A stretch of DNA of 14,766 bases, from assembly GCA_964622255.1 (NCBI GenBank), contig CAZUPK010000035.1:1-14766 (forward strand), given 5' to 3'. The position numbers and the translations under genes were made by a program. Source of the stretch: SZUA-1377 sp964622255 (GTDB taxonomy: Bacteria; Campylobacterota; Campylobacteria; Campylobacterales; QNZT01). The notes under the pieces are model-generated. The model worked only from the letters and a program-made list of their open reading frames with translations. It was not told the DNA's origin and searched no databases. Of the stretch, positions 13,916-14,766 are shown piece after piece (position 1 is the first letter of the stretch; every line of letters starts with the position of its first letter).

Positions 13916-14766
13916 ATGAGTAAAGAGACAATAAAACTAAAAATAGACGGTAAAGAGGTAGAAGCTTTTAAAGGTGAAACTATTTTACAAGCTGCAAGAA
14001 GAAATGGTATCTACATACCTACTATGTGTTATTTATCAAAAGTAAAGCCTATTGCGAGTTGTCGTATCTGTGTTGTAGAGGTTGAGGGTATGAGTGGAAG
14101 TATCCTTTCTTGTCAAGAAAGAGCGGTTGAGGGGATAGAAGTAAAGACAAATACTCCTAAGCTTTATAAACAAAGACAAAATATCTTAAAACTATATGAT
14201 GTAAACCATCCTTTACAGTGTGGTGTATGTCCAAAGAGTGGTGATTGTGTTCTTCAAAATAAAACTTTGGAGTTTGGTGTAACAACTCAAGATTTTTCAG
14301 CTAAAGAGCAAAAAAGAGAGTTGCAAGATTGGGGGTATATCACTTATGATCCATATCTTTGTATCCTTTGTGAAAGATGTGTTAGAGTTTCAAACGAAAT
14401 CATAGGAGATGGAGCTTTACAAGTAAGGCCGGGTGGTTATAACTCAACTATTGTAAATACTAAAGCAGATAATCCAAATGTTGATTGGGGTGAGTGTGCA
14501 TCAGTTTGTCCTGTTGGAGCTTTAAGTGATAAAGGTTTTGCACAAGCTGTAAATGCTTGGGAGTTAAAACAGATACCAGCTTCTTGTATCCACTCATCTT
14601 TGGCAAATCTTATCTACTATGAGGTAAAAGGGGATAAGATATATCGTGTGAGAAGTGAGTATGAGTTTGATACTATAAGTGGTGTTTGTAAATATGGTTA
14701 CGACTTTGAAAATAGAGGAAGTAACTCAAAAGAGGATATGCAAAAGTGTGTAGAAAACTTTAAAAA
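13916..14766 (+). CDS. nuoG: NADH-quinone oxidoreductase subunit G (75 kDa), 3' end beyond window
   Basis: The first 283 codons are present; the frame is open to the window edge. NuoG carries several Fe-S clusters that relay electrons along the peripheral arm. Visible in order: the 2Fe-2S ferredoxin domain with Cys38, Cys49, Cys52 and Cys66 (N1b); the N5 site HPLQCGVCPKSGDC with His98, Cys102, Cys105 and Cys111; and the N4 site with Cys149, Cys152, Cys155 and Cys198 (CILCERC, then CASVCPVG). The molybdopterin-like domain then begins (IPASCIHSSLANL), where the extra 4Fe-4S ligands (N7 type) are mostly lost, leaving Cys224 and Cys258. The ATG is 1 bp after the preceding stop, with only a GGTGG-type ribosome site, so translation is probably coupled. 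Confidence 0.96.
   Translation, partial: MSKETIKLKIDGKEVEAFKGETILQAARRNGIYIPTMCYLSKVKPIASCRICVVEVEGMSGSILSCQERAVEGIEVKTNTPKLYKQRQNILKLYDVNHPLQCGVCPKSGDCVLQNKTLEFGVTTQDFSAKEQKRELQDWGYITYDPYLCILCERCVRVSNEIIGDGALQVRPGGYNSTIVNTKADNPNVDWGECASVCPVGALSDKGFAQAVNAWELKQIPASCIHSSLANLIYYEVKGDKIYRVRSEYEFDTISGVCKYGYDFENRGSNSKEDMQKCVENFK

Overview
The window is AT-rich DNA with strong A/T third-position bias. Its gene content and order point to a Campylobacterota (Epsilonproteobacteria) genome. Three things support this: the pyrG-recJ pair, which also lies together in Campylobacter and Helicobacter; a nuo operon whose NuoE and NuoF slots hold the reduced or unrelated proteins typical of this phylum; and c-type cytochrome content fitting a respiratory lifestyle. 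The genus cannot be fixed from the window alone.

Layout. (1) 1-445 is the 3' end of a TPR-repeat protein gene with nearly identical 144-bp tandem units. (2) 446-959 is a gene-poor stretch holding a truncated transposase-like fragment on the minus strand, which ends in a G9/T9 homopolymer junction, followed by a probable pyrG promoter. (3) 960-5279 carries, on the plus strand, pyrG (CTP synthase), recJ (ssDNA exonuclease) overlapping it by 8 bp, and a secreted five-haem cytochrome c. (4) 5272-6485 on the minus strand is a two-gene unit, a 79-aa protein of unknown function translationally coupled to alanine racemase; its end overlaps the cytochrome gene end. (5) 6614-8338 is a divergently transcribed 574-aa AAA ATPase with a TTG start and an Asn in place of the usual Walker B Asp. 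(6) 8339-8750 is a 412-bp intergenic region in which I recognise the decayed 3' end of a BrnT-type toxin gene and the 5' end of its BrnA-type antitoxin gene. (7) 8751 to the window end is the front of a complex I operon: nuoA, nuoB, nuoC, nuoD, a 78-aa NuoE-position protein, a 666-aa NuoF-position flavoprotein and the start of nuoG.

The complex I operon is the most interesting part. NuoA-D look canonical. The electron-input module does not: the NuoE-position protein lacks the 2Fe-2S cysteines. The NuoF-position protein joins a short NuoF-C-terminus-like segment, with one cluster cysteine replaced by Gly, to a complete GltD/NfnB-like FAD and NAD(P)H oxidoreductase. This suggests an input module rebuilt around an FAD/NAD(P)H flavoprotein rather than the FMN-binding NuoEF. 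The nuo genes are packed with overlaps of 4-19 bp or gaps of 1-10 bp, so they probably form one transcript.
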